NCBI GenBank assembly: GCA_023053545.1
Contig: JAKZAN010000002.1
Location: forward strand, 13,264,790-13,328,789
Length of the DNA: 64,000 nucleotides
Reading direction: 5' to 3'
Origin: Lepidurus packardi
Taxonomy: Eukaryota > Arthropoda > Branchiopoda > Notostraca > Triopsidae
Shown: positions 1 through 22,000 of the stretch, in pieces
How the letters are laid out: each line of letters opens with the position of its first letter
Numbering within the stretch: the first letter of the stretch is position 1
Translations under genes and position numbers: made by a program
The notes under the pieces: model-generated
The model's input: the letters and a program-made list of their open reading frames with translations, nothing else
The model's database searches: none
What the model was told of the DNA's origin: nothing

Positions 1-51
1 GTAGAATCGACGATCTCTCTTCATTGATAACCATGTTTTTGGCTTCTACAG

Positions 52-1364
52 AAACAACTAGCTTCAGACGCTAATTCTAGTCTAGTAGCAGAAATCCTGG
101 AGAAACAACAGTCCCTACAGAAGGAAGCGAGCGAGTTGAGAAGCAAACTCATCGAAAGTCAAGGTGACGTCCGAGTTTTACGACGCCAATTGAGTCTTAA
201 CCAAAACCAAGACAAGAACCATAAAGCCCAAGACCAACAAACGGATCTAGTCGCCAAACTGGAGCAATCCCAGCAAAAGGTTAATTCCTCTTTATCTTCA
301 CAGATACCTTTATATTTAGTTATTTCCTCCTTAGTCCAAGCAACTAGAAACAGACATCCAGAGCGTTATTGACGAAAAACAAGAATTGATCACCCAACGA
401 GATGCCTATCGCTGTAAAGCCCATCGTTTGAACCATCAATTACTAACCCTTACCAACGCCCCTCAGAATATCGACATGGACTCTCTCGTTTTAGAAAACA
501 GGCATGCATTGATTGAATCTATAAACGTTTTGAGCCTTTCCAATGGTTTTAACACGGCGAAATTTGTAGATATCTTCACGAGCGTTTAAAGCAAGCGGAG
601 GAAGAAAAGAGCTTGGCGCAGCAACACGCAGCAAAATATAAAGTATTTTTTCTACCTTTTTCAAAGTTTCTAATACTACTAGCTAGTAAATAAGTAATAC
701 TAGCTAGTACTATAGGCCATGCTGGACCTTAAACGCCCAAAACCGCCTACTTCGAAAACCAGTGTCAATCCAGGGAATATGATCTTATCTTACTCGCAAG
801 GTAAGACAAGACTATTCTATCACTTTGACAGAGTAAACTTGGTTTGTAGTTAGGCGATGGCTGGGGAATGGCCCCACGTTAGCATTAGAAGGTCCTGGCA
901 TACCGAACAACAATGAAGATTTGAAAGCGTTATGCCGCGGTTTACTGGATTCCCTCGCTGACAAATCCCTCGCCTTTAATCACCAAAAGAAAACCAACAA
1001 GTATGTGTATCTTACCTGTAATCCGCCGATCACTTAATCCCTTTCTTAAATTCAAATTAGAATTTTAGGTGCAAGGTTAACTGATTTGGAGGAACGCCTC
1101 CATTATCTTTCCAAAGAACCCAACTCGGATAGTAACCCCACGCCACCGTTTCCCGCGTTGGCGCTCTTAGCCCAGTACAATGGCGCCGATGTGGACAAAT
1201 TCGAGCCGGATCCGCAGGATTACGAGCCCACAACACCCTCCAATCCATTGGTAGAATCTTTCGAATTCGCTCAAGCTGAAGCTCAAGACGAGCTCCCCGA
1301 GTCCCTCCGTCAATTGGTAGACAACGCATTGAAGGACCTTGACGACAACAATGAAACCTCCTAA
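52..1364 (+). CDS. CCDC149: Coiled-coil domain-containing protein 149, C-terminal exons
   Basis: Six exons join in frame: 52-279, 335-501, 570-642, 716-800, 850-1000 and 1061-1364 (335 residues plus TAA); the N-terminus lies left of the window. The product is a long heptad-rich coiled coil. Recognition rests on the CCDC149 pattern: an N-terminal coil ending VLRRQLSLNQ, then LVLENRYLHERLKQAEEEK, and near the end HQKKTNKILGARLTDLEERL. The tail after about position 1130 is acidic and low in structure. CCDC149 is a conserved animal protein without an assigned biochemical function. The intron 502-569 must use a GC donor (AG|GCATGC), because no GT donor restores the ENR-YLHERL join. An AATAAA hexamer at 1506-1511 is the likely poly(A) signal. 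The family call is firm by motif memory; no database search was possible. Confidence 0.85.
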
Positions 1365-2106
1365 TTGGCCCATTCCAAACTTTATCTAGTCCCATCCCCT
1401 TTCCCCGCCTTATTACACTAGCTATGCCAGAACCGTAGCGTACCTCACCCTATTCACTGTTGCTAAGCGGAACGTTGTTGTTGATCAGGAACGTTTTTGC
1501 AAGACAATAAATGCAAATTCCGCATACGCCTCGCAAAAAAGTGCTTTTGCTGGGTCGCACGCTTTGTATTCGTGTAATCAATGGACACGACCTGGTTTCC
1601 CCTGCACCAAAAACCCAGGCCAACTTTTCCCACATTTTCTTAGCGTCACGTCGCTCGAATTGAAAATCTCCTTATTATGTACAAAGTAGCCCAGGTTTTT
1701 TGTTAAGGCTCCAAGTCCATCGAAGAGGCTCCAACTGGTTGTGACGGTGACGATGTCACCAATGAATTTTTTTTCAGGGGGAGGGACAAGGATGCTTTGG
1801 GGAGGGGGTGATTGGGTGGACAACGCTGTGTTCTGGAACAAACCCGAAAGTTTGTTCAACGCAATCCCAAAATAAAATTGAAAAATCAAATAAAATTTAA
1901 CTAGCTGGTAAATAACAACCTGATTTCTTCCCTTTTCTTTCAAAAAGACCTGTGAAAATTACGAAGCCTTTATACGAGGTGTCTGGTTTAAAAAAAAGGA
2001 AGAGAATGAGCCAAAAAACGTGTACGATAGGAAATTTTTCTCCTGAACCCCTTGTTTTCTTTATACTGTTTCAGAGTCCCCGGTAGTAAACAATGGGCGA
2101 TAATTT
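1365..2106. other. Intergenic gap between convergent CCDC149 and eRF1
   Basis: This stretch holds the CCDC149 3' UTR, with AATAAA at 1506-1511, and the eRF1 3' end from the other strand. Open frames here lack family resemblance and splice logic. I see no further gene. Confidence 0.6.
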
Positions 2107-10544
<8,438 letters not shown>

Positions 10545-13500
10545 ATGGCCATGGATCGTCTGATGAGCTCGTTGTTCAAAAACCCACGTAAAGTGCTAAT
10601 CCAGGTGAGTTTTTCCCCCATTGACTTGTCGGGTCCTGTCATTTTTTTTACTATTATTAATTTATTTTGTAAAGGGTAGCCTTGGCTTAACTTTCCCGCT
10701 TTGCTTTGATTGACGAGTGTACAAGAAAAGGGAATTTCCAATTCAAAACTCGCGCCAAACAAGACAAACAAAACAAGACATTTGAATACTCTCGATTTTC
10801 AAACGTTTAACTTGGAAACTTCCCCCAAAAAAAAAAATTTCTTAAAAAATAAAATAAAAGGAAATAGGGGTTTCCACGCCCAATATGGAAGTGGAAAGTG
10901 TCCAGGCATAGAAAATCCTTTTCAAAGTTATAGAAATAAAAAAGTGTGTAGTGCAATATGCAACACTCATAGGCTTTCGAGGCTTTCGAGCCTCACCAGT
11001 GAAGCAAAAACATGTTTTTCCTTTCCCAACAGGTGTTGGAGAAAAAAACAGATAGAATAGGGAGAACAGACAGTCTATAGCAACCGAGTGGGATAAATAG
11101 TCATGATTCAGCTCATTCGACGTGCGTCAGATTGCAGAGAGTTGGAGGAAATAATTGGAAAACTCAATGCCAACGCTTTTCAAGTCATCGTAATCGAACA
11201 CATGGTTTTTGTTGCAGGAACACTCGTTAAAAGCTTTAAAGCCTGAAAAACCTTCTTATCAGCTGATTTCAAACCGTTTAATTCCCCAAAGTCCCTTTGT
11301 CGCACCTTTTTACACGCTCTGTCTCTACTCTATGGACAGCCCAAAATTCGGGACTGGCTGGGGAAAACGGTTGGACATCACTAGTGCTTCTTCTTCGTGT
11401 AAAAAAATACTATATTTTCGTTATGTGAATGTATACTACAACAAAGAAATTGTGCCAACGTACGAAATGGGCGAACAATACCGAGAGCTGAATCCGCGAT
11501 TAGCGAGGTTAGCTTACCAGAAGGGAGAATTTCACTGTTGCTCAATAATGAATGTTCCCCTTGCAGGTTATGTAGGACTTGAAGATATTTATAAAAAAAA
11601 AACAAAAACATTCCCTTTCTTAGCTAGTACGGACCACTCCACTTGATGCTTTAAATTGTATAATTTTTTAATGGTACTCGGTTCTTCTGGTGAAACAAGT
11701 TTCAGAAAGAAACATAAAGAAGTTTCTAATAGTTGCAATCGACAATAGTTCTAATAGTTGCAATAGACAATAGTCGACAATGTACAATAGTTGACACTAT
11801 AGTTGCACTATATGGACTGTATCCGCATAGGGAAAACGAGGTTGGTTCGCTTTCCGGTTCCGCAGTTTTGAGTAGTCATTGTTGTGACACAATGCAGTGC
11901 GAATTGCAATGTGTCACGATGCCGAAAAAAAGTTGAACACACACTACCTAGCCCTTTTTATTATTCCTTTTCATTACGCGCTGAGCTATAGAAAGGAGAG
12001 TAGCGTCCACAACAATGAAAATCGAATCGAGTTGGGGGGGAAAACCGGAAAGCTTCCTGTTTCCCCCGCTTTTTAACTGTGGAAAGAGTAGTAGGGTTTA
12101 AGAGAAGCAATATTTTGGCAAACCCACTTTCTTCTTTTTTAACAAAATTTTTTGTTTGTTTTTATTTGTGGACCTTTAGATGCTGGCTGCCATGTCCGCG
12201 TCATTCTCCTTCATGATCATGGGCACTGTACGCGGATGGAGTTCGCCGGGTATGCCAGCTTTAATTGCATCCGGAGCGGTGAACATGACCGCCGAAGACA
12301 TTTCTTGGATCAGTAAGTTTGAATTGCGATTTTTTTTTGTTTTGTGTTTTGCTGTTTTTGTTCTTTCGAAGAAGTGTGGAAGTGAAGATCTTTGAAGCAG
12401 ATGAAGAGATGGTCAATTGCCAAGTTTTTTGTTGTTTTTTAATTTATTTAAAATTTATTTAAAATAAATATTTCGATTGTTTTTTTTTTGTGTTTTGCTG
12501 TTTTTGTTCTTTCGAAGAAATGTGGAAGGAAGATCTTGGAAGCAGATGAAGATATGGTCAATTGCCAAGTTTTTTGTTGTTTTTTAATTTATTTAAAATT
12601 TATTTAATTTATTTAAAATAAATATTTCGATTGTTTTTTGTTTTGTGTTTGGCTGTTTTGGTTCTTTCGAAGAAGTGTGGAAGGAAGATCTTTGAAGCAG
12701 ATGAAGAGATGGTCAATTGCCAAGTTTTTTGTTGTTTTTTAAGGTCAGCGGAAGCTTTTCGACGAACGAACGTTGGGAAAGTAATATTAGAATGAAGGGG
12801 GCACCCTTACCATATACTTCCCATTTTCGCTCAAGTCCAGTTGGATAATTGCCCGAAGAAAGTGTTGCCCATTTTGTGGCTAAAATTAAACCTTCTTTGT
12901 TCATCATTAACGCAGTTTCTCTCTCTCTCTTCCTATAGGCAGTTTACCTCCGTTGGCGTCCTTATTTGGAAGCTTGTCGGCAGGTGTTCTCTTGCAAACC
13001 CTGGGACGGCGACTCACCCTCATGCTCATCTCCATTCCCTATTCTTTGGGGTTCCTACTTATCGGATTTGCGTCAGACAAGTCCATGCTGTATATCGGCC
13101 GAATCGTGGATGGGCTTATGATTGGCGTTTCAGCACCTGCCGCACAGATCTATGTTAGTTTCTTAATCTCCCTTCTAATCTTCTAAATCTCTTATAATTA
13201 GAACTAGTCCTTTCTTCTTATTCTTTTTTTTTTTTATAAAATCAGTTTTTATTAAAAAAAAGTTAAAATCAAATAAAATCAATCAGTTAAAATCAATTTT
13301 TTATTAAATTTTAGAAAATTTAAAATATTTTTTTTTTATAAAATCATCTTTTTTTATGTTTTTTGGCTACTACTTCTTATTTTTTTTATTTATAGAAATA
13401 TTTTTTTTTATAAATAAAATAAAATATTTTTTTTTATTTATACAAATATTTTTTTTATAAATAAAATAAATAAAAATTTTTTTATTTATAAAAATATTTT

Positions 13501-14952
13501 TTTTTTATAAAGAAAATAAAATCATTTTTTTTACATTAAGCGACCAATATATAGATTGGCAATAGGCTATTGCCTATTATTTTAGAAATTATTATTTTAT
13601 ATTCTTTTATAAATAAAATAAAATAATTTTTTTGTTATTTATAAAAAAAAAAATTTTTATAAATAAAATAAAATAAATATTTTTTGATCCGTCTTTCTAG
13701 ATCGGAGAATGTGCTTCACCGAGAATCAGAGGAGCTTTGGGCTCCTTCACTGCCATTTTGTTGGCATTCGGTATCCTGATTGCCTACGTCATCGGTGCGT
13801 TTGTGGATTGGGATGAATTGGCCTGGATTCTCAGCACCTTTCCTATTTTCTTGTTTGGATTCATGTACTTCATGCCTGAAACGCCTTCCCATTTGCTTAC
13901 TAAAGGCCGCGAAGAAGAAGCGCGGAAATCGCTTCAGTTTCTAAGGTAAGTGGAGCCCAAGTTGTAATCCATTGAGCTGGATCTGACAGCTAGTTTTGGT
14001 TCCTCCCACTAGAGGGGGTCACACAGACGTCGGACCCGAGTTTGAGCGCCTGAAGGCTAATGTGATGAAAGGCGCGAATTCGCAGCAAATCAAACCTAAA
14101 GATCTGCTCAAAGGTTCAGTGTTGAAACCTTTGGGTTTGTCAATGGCGCTCATGTTCTTCCAGCAATTCTCCGGTATCAACGCGGTCATCTACTTTACTG
14201 TTTCCATCTTTGAGTCCGCGGGTTCGTCCATCGACAAGAACCTCGCGACCATCATCGTCGGCATCGTGCAACTCATCGCTACGATCGGTTCCATGGTGTT
14301 GGTAGACAAAGCTGGGCGAAGGATCTTACTGCTCGCGTCCGGTTCCTTCATGGCGCTGGCCTTGGCGGCCTTGGGCGCTTTTTTCTACATGAAGGAAGTA
14401 GAAGGTGACTCGGTCAAGGAAACGCTCGGATGGCTCCCGTTAGCGTCCTTGATTGTTTTCATCATTGCCTACTCGGGCGGATACGCTAACGTGCCTTTTT
14501 TAATCATGGGGGAGCTGTTCCCTTCGAAATATCGAGGCATTATGGGATCCTTGTCTTCGAGCTTCAATTTGGCGTGCACGTTCACGATCGTGCGCACTTT
14601 CACCGATTTGCAGAAAGCGATTCAACCTTACGGAGCTTTTTGGTTCTACATGTCCTGTTGCATCGTAGGAGTGGTCTTTGTATTTTTCTTCCTGCCTGAA
14701 ACCAAGGGCAAACAGCTGGATGAGATCGAGCGCATGTTTGCTTCCAAAGAGAAACGCCAAGAATGGGCCAAGCAGCAGCAGTTGACGTCACAGGGCACCC
14801 AGTCGACGCTCTGCACGCTCGATGTGGAGAAGAACGGCAACACGATCTTCACAGTGGACCCCATTCCGCGGCCCAAGAGCTTTACGAATGCGGCTTACGA
14901 ATCCGAAAGTGAAGACAGCGACAACGACGAAGTGGTAGCCACGCCTCTTTGA
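10545..14952 (+). CDS. Facilitated trehalose transporter Tret1-like MFS sugar transporter
   Basis: Coding exons 10545-10604, 12180-12312, 12939-13153, 13701-13945 and 14013-14952 give 530 residues with 12 predicted membrane segments. The major-facilitator sugar-porter marks are all present: a first-loop GRRLT, GRIVDG followed by AAQIYIGECASPRIRG, PETPSHLL at the middle loop, QQFSGINAVIYF in helix 7, and PETKGKQLDEIERMF after helix 12. This pattern matches the insect Tret1/SLC2A8-type clade, which moves trehalose or glucose across the plasma membrane by facilitated diffusion. The C-terminal tail is long, acidic and Ser-rich (ESESEDSDNDE). The ATG at 10545 follows a splice acceptor at 10530, so a 5' UTR intron precedes it. 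Substrate is inferred from family only. Introns 1 and 2 are 1.6 kb and 0.6 kb; intron 3 is extremely AT-rich. Confidence 0.9.
11521..11540 (+). repeat. Solo copy of the TTAA-MITE terminal sequence
   Basis: These 20 bases are identical to the left arm of the MITE at 54011-54151 (its bases 54013-54032). They lie in intron 1 of the sugar transporter. No opposite arm is visible nearby, so this is a solo end or relic. Confidence 0.7.
12325..12745. repeat. Intronic tandem repeat, ~155-bp unit, about 2.7 copies
   Basis: Copies start near 12331, 12488 and 12640 with TTTTGTGTTT(T/G)GCTG, then TTCTTTCGAAGAA(G/A)TGTGGAA, GATGAAGAGATGGTCAATTG and a TTTAAAAT AT-rich tail. All sit in intron 2 of the sugar-transporter gene. 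Confidence 0.85.
13190..13690. repeat. Extreme AT-rich low-complexity intron
   Basis: Intron 3 of the sugar transporter (13154-13700) is almost only A and T, with repeated TTTTTTTATAAATAAAATAAA-like stretches. It ends in a normal TTTCTAG acceptor. Confidence 0.85.
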
Positions 14953-16093
14953 TGGAGCTTCGAACCCTGTTAAACTATTTGTTGATTTGTCTTAGCCAGT
15001 GATGTGGATGGTTTTAACTAAGCGATCTTAAGATTTTCAAACAAAGAGGAAAGAGATAGCTGTGCCAACAATCGAGGGCAAAAACATTGTACAAAAAGCA
15101 ACAATTCTATCTTTTTCTACTATAGCGTTTATGCAAACTGAGGTAAAAAAATCCTTGTGATCAATGTGGTATTAGACTTTAAAAGAAAAGAAAAAACAGA
15201 TTCCCCTGTGCGTCCTGTTATCCTCCCCTAAAGGGCTTTCCATATTGTAAAGCTCTTGGGGAAAATACTTGGTTGTCATGCGTCTTTTAGAAATTCCTTG
15301 CAACTCCCTCCAGAGCATCACTTACTGTACAGAATTTTTTAGAATAAACAAAGTTGTTCCTATAAATTATTAGTAATAGCCATAAGATTAATTCAACTAT
15401 ATTACCTTTCAGGTTAAAACCCCAACAGTGAACGTGTAGCTTAAATAAATCTTCCTTGTCGCAAAACACTGCCAACAGCACCGGGCAAAAACGTTCGAAC
15501 TTGTAAGCTACTTTAAACAAGTACTTACATTTGTTGCGCTAGGTGGCGTCTAGAGTGCAAGAAAGTTCGTTAGCGTCCTTTATAATAAATCTCGACGTTA
15601 CTTTTTACTTATTATAAGCATTTTTCTTAGAAAATAATACGTATTCATCTTAATGAAACTACGGTAAATAAGTATCCCTTACCTTGACCTTGGTTCCTCC
15701 TTTAAATCATCCTCTTTGTAGCACAACACTTGCACAACTGCAACGGTTGAAAATATTCGAACTTGTAAGCTAACTTCACACAAGTACTTATATTTATCCC
15801 GCTAGGTGGCGTAGAGATGCAAGATCGGAAACATTCTATGAATTTATATATCCATCGTTATATTTCTGGGCGAATATTCGGCTTTTTAATTATGCAGAGG
15901 ATTTCTTTTTGCGGTAGAGCCATAGGTAAATAGTGGGAAGTTAGTGAGGCAGAAAAACTTGGAAACATTCTGATAGAGGGGTATGAATTCCTTTTCGATG
16001 GCACCTTTTTAAGTTAAAGAAAGATATAACGCGAACAAAAAGGGAGTAAAAAGAGTGAAAAGAGAATATAATAGGTAATAATACACATCTTTG
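14953..16093. other. Convergent intergenic region with duplicated segment
   Basis: This lies between two converging genes. A direct duplication (about 15400-15560 and 15690-15825) shares TTCGAACTTGTAAGCTA, CAAGTACTTA and GCTAGGTGGCG. The GGTGGCG core resembles CTCF-type sites (15537-15548 and 15799-15811). No gene is supported. Confidence 0.6.
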
Positions 16094-19000
16094 TTAACAA
16101 ACGGAATCCTCCACATTACACGCGATGACAGTAATGTAGCCACTGCCGTGAAAACGCGGGATCTTTGAGCGACGCGAGCCTGTCTCTGGCGCATTCTGAG
16201 GGTTCTGCAACTCTGGCGCCTTTTCGGTTACTACTTCCGTTTCCTGGACGAACTGAGACGATTCTTTCTGAGTTGTATGAGTGTAGGTGATAGACGCCGG
16301 ACGCGAATACTGTCCGTCTAAGCCCACAGTTCGCATCGTAAGCTTCAACGTCCGTTGATTCTCTAGAGACAAGCCATGGAGCAAGGCTTTGGTGCGGTGT
16401 CCACTGCGCACGCGCTGGTGCTGCACGTCATCTACCCATATCTACCAGAACTGCTTTGTTTACCTACATTTTCAGTTAATTTGTGGTTTTTCTTACCACA
16501 AAACCGGCTGTAAGATCGCGAGCAGGAGGATTCCAAGCCAATAAGAGTCCGTCTGCTCCTACTCGACGCAGAATGCGCAACTGCGTGGGCTCAGGGACAT
16601 GAGGATCTTCCGTAACCGAGCTTTTGCGTTCTGCGCAGGGCATTTTGGTCCGCGGGCGAGGCTGGGGCGCCGAAGCTCGACGAACCACTGTTGGAACGAT
16701 TGGCTGTGCGCTTTGGAAGGTTGCGGGTTTCAACTGCTCGAGTTCTTCCCGCAGCTGCGTGTTGGTAGCTTGTAACCGCGCAACGACAGTCTCCAGGTTA
16801 GCGATGTGCTGAGTTTGAGCTTTGAGTTGCCGCGTTAAATCGTTCGCTTCCGCGTCCAGCACGGTCAGCATCGACTCTTTTTCGATCAAACTCCGCTGCA
16901 AATCCTCGGCACTGGCATCGCTTTCAACGGCCGTCGAATCTTGCGTGATTTCGTCAAACAGCTGGTCGACAAAATCATCTAACTGCGTCAAATCTTCGAT
17001 TGACCTGACTAACGGTTCTTCTCGCTCCATCCCTTGCGCCTTAAGCTCTAAAATCCCCCCAAAAACTCCTTATATACTCCATTTCAATCAAACTTTATGT
17101 TTTTATGACAATCAAACTTAAGTTACTTGATTCTTTCTCCGGAGAAGCCGCTCTGGAGGCAACAGGCGACTCTTCGACCGCGTCCATGACTTCCATGAGT
17201 TGACTATGCAAACTATCAGTGGATTGACGAGCTTGCATTTGACATTTGGCAAGTTCGTCGGTTAAATGCTGAGCTTTGGCTGTTTCCTGCTGCCATAACC
17301 ATTTATGCTTCTCTAGTTCTTCCTATTTAAACCATTCATTAACAATTTCATACAAAAAAATGTCATAAAACAAGTTATTAAACAATTTACTGCATGTTTA
17401 ATGAATATAATTTAGTTTTCATGAAATTTAAGAGCGATTTTAATTCAATTTTCGACATAAAGAACCGAATTTTCAATCTTACTTTCATTTCTGCAAGATT
17501 CTCAGCCAGTTGAGTTCTGGAAAGTTCGTTTTGGCTCAATTGCGCCGCTGTCCAACTCAGTGTTTGCTTCAAATGTGCGATCTAGCGGCAGAAATAAGAA
17601 ACAATGGAATAAATACCAAATGTGTTTGTTTCAAATGCGCGATCTAGCGGCAGAAACAAGAAACAATGGAATAAATACCCAATTTTGGGGAACAATTTTA
17701 GAATGAATTTAGAACAATTTTATAAAACAATTTTAGAATGAATTGAGAACCATTTTGGGGAACAATTTTAGAATGAATTTAGAACAATTTTGTAAAACAA
17801 TTTCAGAATGAAGTTAGAACAATTTTGTAAAACAATTTTAGAATGAAAAAGATCTCATTACTTCTAAACGAAAGTTCTCTTGATCCTCCTCCCAGGCAGT
17901 TTTAACTTCCAGTCCGGTACTTTCCACTTCGCTGTATTTCTGCTGCCAGCTTTCCAATTCCTGGCGCATTTCTTCAACTTCCTTTTCTTTACAGTCGAAG
18001 ACTTGTCTGACATCTTCGTAAGCCTCGCGAGAAGCTTGGAGCTCCTCTTGTAACGCTTTCATTTCCTGGTAGAAAATGCGCTCCTTTTGGCTGATTACTG
18101 CCTCTACTTTGCGCAATTTCTCCCTCGCCTGCGCTTCGCTCTCCTCTACTTCTTCCAGCTTGTGCCTCAACTCTCTTTCGCCCATTTGCCAACGATTGTG
18201 CGCCGTTTGCCAGTACTCTCGTTCGTGACGCAAGACCGCGCACTCGCATTCCTTCCTCTCTTCCAAGCTATCGCCATTCTGCAGCAATATAAGCCATTCG
18301 GCCTCCTTATTCTCCCAAAGGCGGTTCTTTTCACGCAGTTCTTTCTGCAAGGTCGCTACCAAAATGTCCGCTTGCGCTACCGTCGCCTCATACGCCGCTT
18401 CTTTGGCGCGGAATTGCGCTAAGGCGTCCGCAATCATGCGCAATCGCTTCAGCAAGTACTGGACCACGACCCCCACGTCTTCTTCCGCATCTTCCACCGC
18501 TGATCCATCCGGAAACAGCGTTTGAACTTGCGCATGGATCTTGGCCATCAATTCCAAGACTAACGCTAGATTGCGCTCGTGTTCTTCGCATTCCTTGGAT
18601 TTCTCCTCAGCCAATTGGCGCCATTGAACGCCTTCGGCTTGAAAGTTCTGGAACTGGACTTCGCGCTCTTCCAAGGCTTCTTCTGCGGCTTGTCGATCCG
18701 CTTGGACACGCTCCAGTTGCTCTTTCAAGAACTCCACTTCTTCGGGTGCCAAACTCTTTCGCCATTGCGCCTTTTCCACTTGCAATTGTTCGATGTGACC
18801 CACATAGTACTTTTCCAGGTCTTCAAAGTGCTCTTTGTCCTGAAAGTCCGTCTGACAACTCGCGACATCCGTGGCGACCGAAGATTGACAGCCGGAGTCG
18901 GTCATGGAGGGTCGCAGCAGTTCTTCCGCCTCGAATATCCCGCTTTCTTGCAGTTTGTCCACTTTCTCACGCGGCGAATTCGCTCGAGACGACTTTTCCG

Positions 19001-22000
19001 AGTCAGACAGCCGCGATTTGTGAACACTCCATTGTTGACACACTTCCAACAATGCGTGTAACTGCAGCAACGTGGCTTTGTGCGATGGTTCGGGCAGTTC
19101 TGGCAGTAATTGACCCAATTGTTCTTTGGCGGCGTCCAATTTCTGAACCTTTTTGCATAGAAACACTTTTATTAAGCTATTCTTATGAAATTTCGTATAA
19201 AAGATCTTATAAAGCGAAAGTTCTTATAAGTTAAATTAAAGTACAACAGTTGAAATGAGAGTTAATATTAAAAAAAAAAAAAAATTTTACTTACGAGATA
19301 AGAATCTTCCATCTCAGAGCGGGAGAAAGTCAAGTCAGGTAAGGATTGGATTTCGTCTAAAGTTTGGTATGACGTCACGGAGAGGATGCCCGAATCACTC
19401 ACATCGTCGCCGTCCGTATCTGTCCACATTTCTCTCGTATCACTCCTATCCGAGCTCTGTTTACGTTTTGTGTACGTATGTTCCAACACGCACGAGGAGC
19501 CACCGAAACCAGAAAGAAAAAGCGTCGAAAGTTATGGGTTAAATTTAGACCACGAAGCACAAATTCACACTTTCATGCACATGTGTTGTCGATCTCTACC
19601 GCAACCACAAAACAGGACCTTCTTCCACCTTCAATCATCCATAAACATCTACCACACGACTCCAAAGTGCGTACCCATATCAAGCACCCCAAAGCCTTCC
19701 TATGTACATATTAAGTTGCAGTGTACTGCATACACAATTACCTTTTCTCTAAACTCTTCCAACTCCAAAATCCGGAACTCGAGTAACTCGTTTTGCTCGC
19801 GACATTCCGTTAAGTCAACCTAGAAACGGGAGCCAAAAGACAGAAAAAAAAAAAAAAAAAAAATCCTTTAACATTAGATTCGTAACATTAACGCACACCC
19901 AAAACCCTCAAGCTTAATTGTCTCGCACCTTGCCAAGAAACAACAGTAACTGGCCCCGTTGCTTATGACTTCAATGTGTTTCCTTTCTTGTCATGCCTTT
20001 TGTGTTGGCAAACAAACCGTTTACCTGCAAAGCTTGGATTTTCGCCTTCAAAACACTGGCGTCCCGCAAATCCGATGTTGATGACGTCAGCTCAGGCAAG
20101 CTTAGTTGATACAACTGCGCATGGACGCCTTGATAAGCGTTCTGCAATTGGGAATGTTCTTGCGATAACTGCCGAAACAACGCCTCCAAGTCAGGCTTAT
20201 AGCATTGCTACCATAAACACAAACACATACCAAAACTGCGTTAATTAAACCATTAAACTATTGAAAAGTGAACGTACTTCCGTCCATGAATCGGCAGATT
20301 TGACAGACAAGGGTGACTTCACAACATCGAGACTTTCTGCTCCACTGTCAAAGTCCGTTTCAAAGAGGGGCGGTAAATCCAAAAACATGGAACTCTGAAA
20401 ATAACAAGATTTGTGTTGTTGTTTAAGATTGAACGGAGAGTAAGAAGCTGTGTGTGTGAATTATACCCGGTGCATGCGTTGTTCACGACGCAACTGGCGA
20501 TCCTTGTCCTAATTCCCGCCCCACCAAAATCGGAGAAATGAAATGAAACGAAAACAAGAAAAAAAGTCGATACCAAATTAGGATTTTTTGGCCTCAAGGC
20601 TCATTTTCGAAAAGGTGTTACTTTAGCAGACTGGCGCAAGGCCAATATTTCCTTGTCCTTTTGTTCCAACTTGGACCGCAATTCGCGTATTTCTTGGCCA
20701 AACTCCCATGGTTTGCTGATAACCGCCCCTTTGCCTTTCTATTGTCCCCAAAAGGGAGAAAAATGCATTAAGCGCATGGCTGACCATCGTTATTGAAGCT
20801 GTTACTTGAGTTTGTCGCATGGTTACTAACGAAGCTTGCAGCTTTTGGTTCTGCGCATTCAAATCCAGGTTGCGTGTCAGGTACTGCCGCAACTTGAGCT
20901 TCAAAGGATTAACTTCTCGCTCCGCTTCATGCAATTTTCTACTCTGCAAATCATAAGAAAAAACAAACATCCATAAACTATCATCAACGAATGGGCGCCT
21001 CTCTCCAAGTCCAGAAGGCACACACGCGAGGAGAAACTTAACAAAACAATGTATATATATATACTGTATATATATATATATATATATCCCTCAAGGACAA
21101 TAGGGAAAAAATCCCGTTTTACGAACCGGAACACCATAAACGAACCGCTCTTATTCCCTTCTTATTGCTCGTTAAGCGACGAAAGTAAACTCACAAGAAA
21201 AGGCGGAGGTATGTGTTATAACACATTAATCTTTCCCTCAACGTTGGCGTCCAAACATCGTTCATCATACTTGGCTGAAAAGGCCATTGTTGACATGGAA
21301 CCGGGGGTGCAGTTTACCTTTTACACCTCTGCAAGTCACCGCCAAACTTCTCGAAAACGTGAAACCCAACATCACTTCACTAGGCCCCCATGGGAGAAGA
21401 TTTGGGTAATGAAACGAAATTAAAACCTAAACTTGACAATGGCGGTCCCGTTATAGTCTAAACCGTTGACAAATTCAAATTCTATCAGGCACAGTCCCTT
21501 ACTTTACAGTACTACACTATCCCGCTAAAGGTTGCAAAAACGTTCGATTTTCTTTCTTTCAACGGCTTTTGTTCGCCAGACAACAGTGAATTCTAGTCCA
21601 GCGCTATAACAGCAGTTCAAACACTAAACAGTGAATTCCTTTAAACAGTAAATTGCATGAAGCAGTGGACAACAATGAACGAAGAGTTCGAGTAATATAG
21701 CGTATTCAGCTGGGAACCTGGTGCGGCACTGAGTGCGGCAAAAGTGTGTGTTGTGACACTGAGTTTGTGGCACTCAGTGCTAAAAAGTGCCGCACGAGGA
21801 CCTAAATTGACCTACGTAAAACCGTCTTAACATCCACAAAACCACAGTCTAAAGGTTTAAACACAGTCTAAATTTTATACTGTGAACAACACGTTACAAG
21901 ACTTTCCCTTTCGACACTGTACGAGGCATATAACATGACTGAATTTCTAAATTAGACGTTACGGTTGAAAAGCATAACTTACCAATTCGCTTCTCTCGAT

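Noticed and set aside
11209..11646. 145-residue frame inside the sugar-transporter intron
   Set aside because: No domain, poly-Lys end from an A tract, and position inside an intron between good splice sites.
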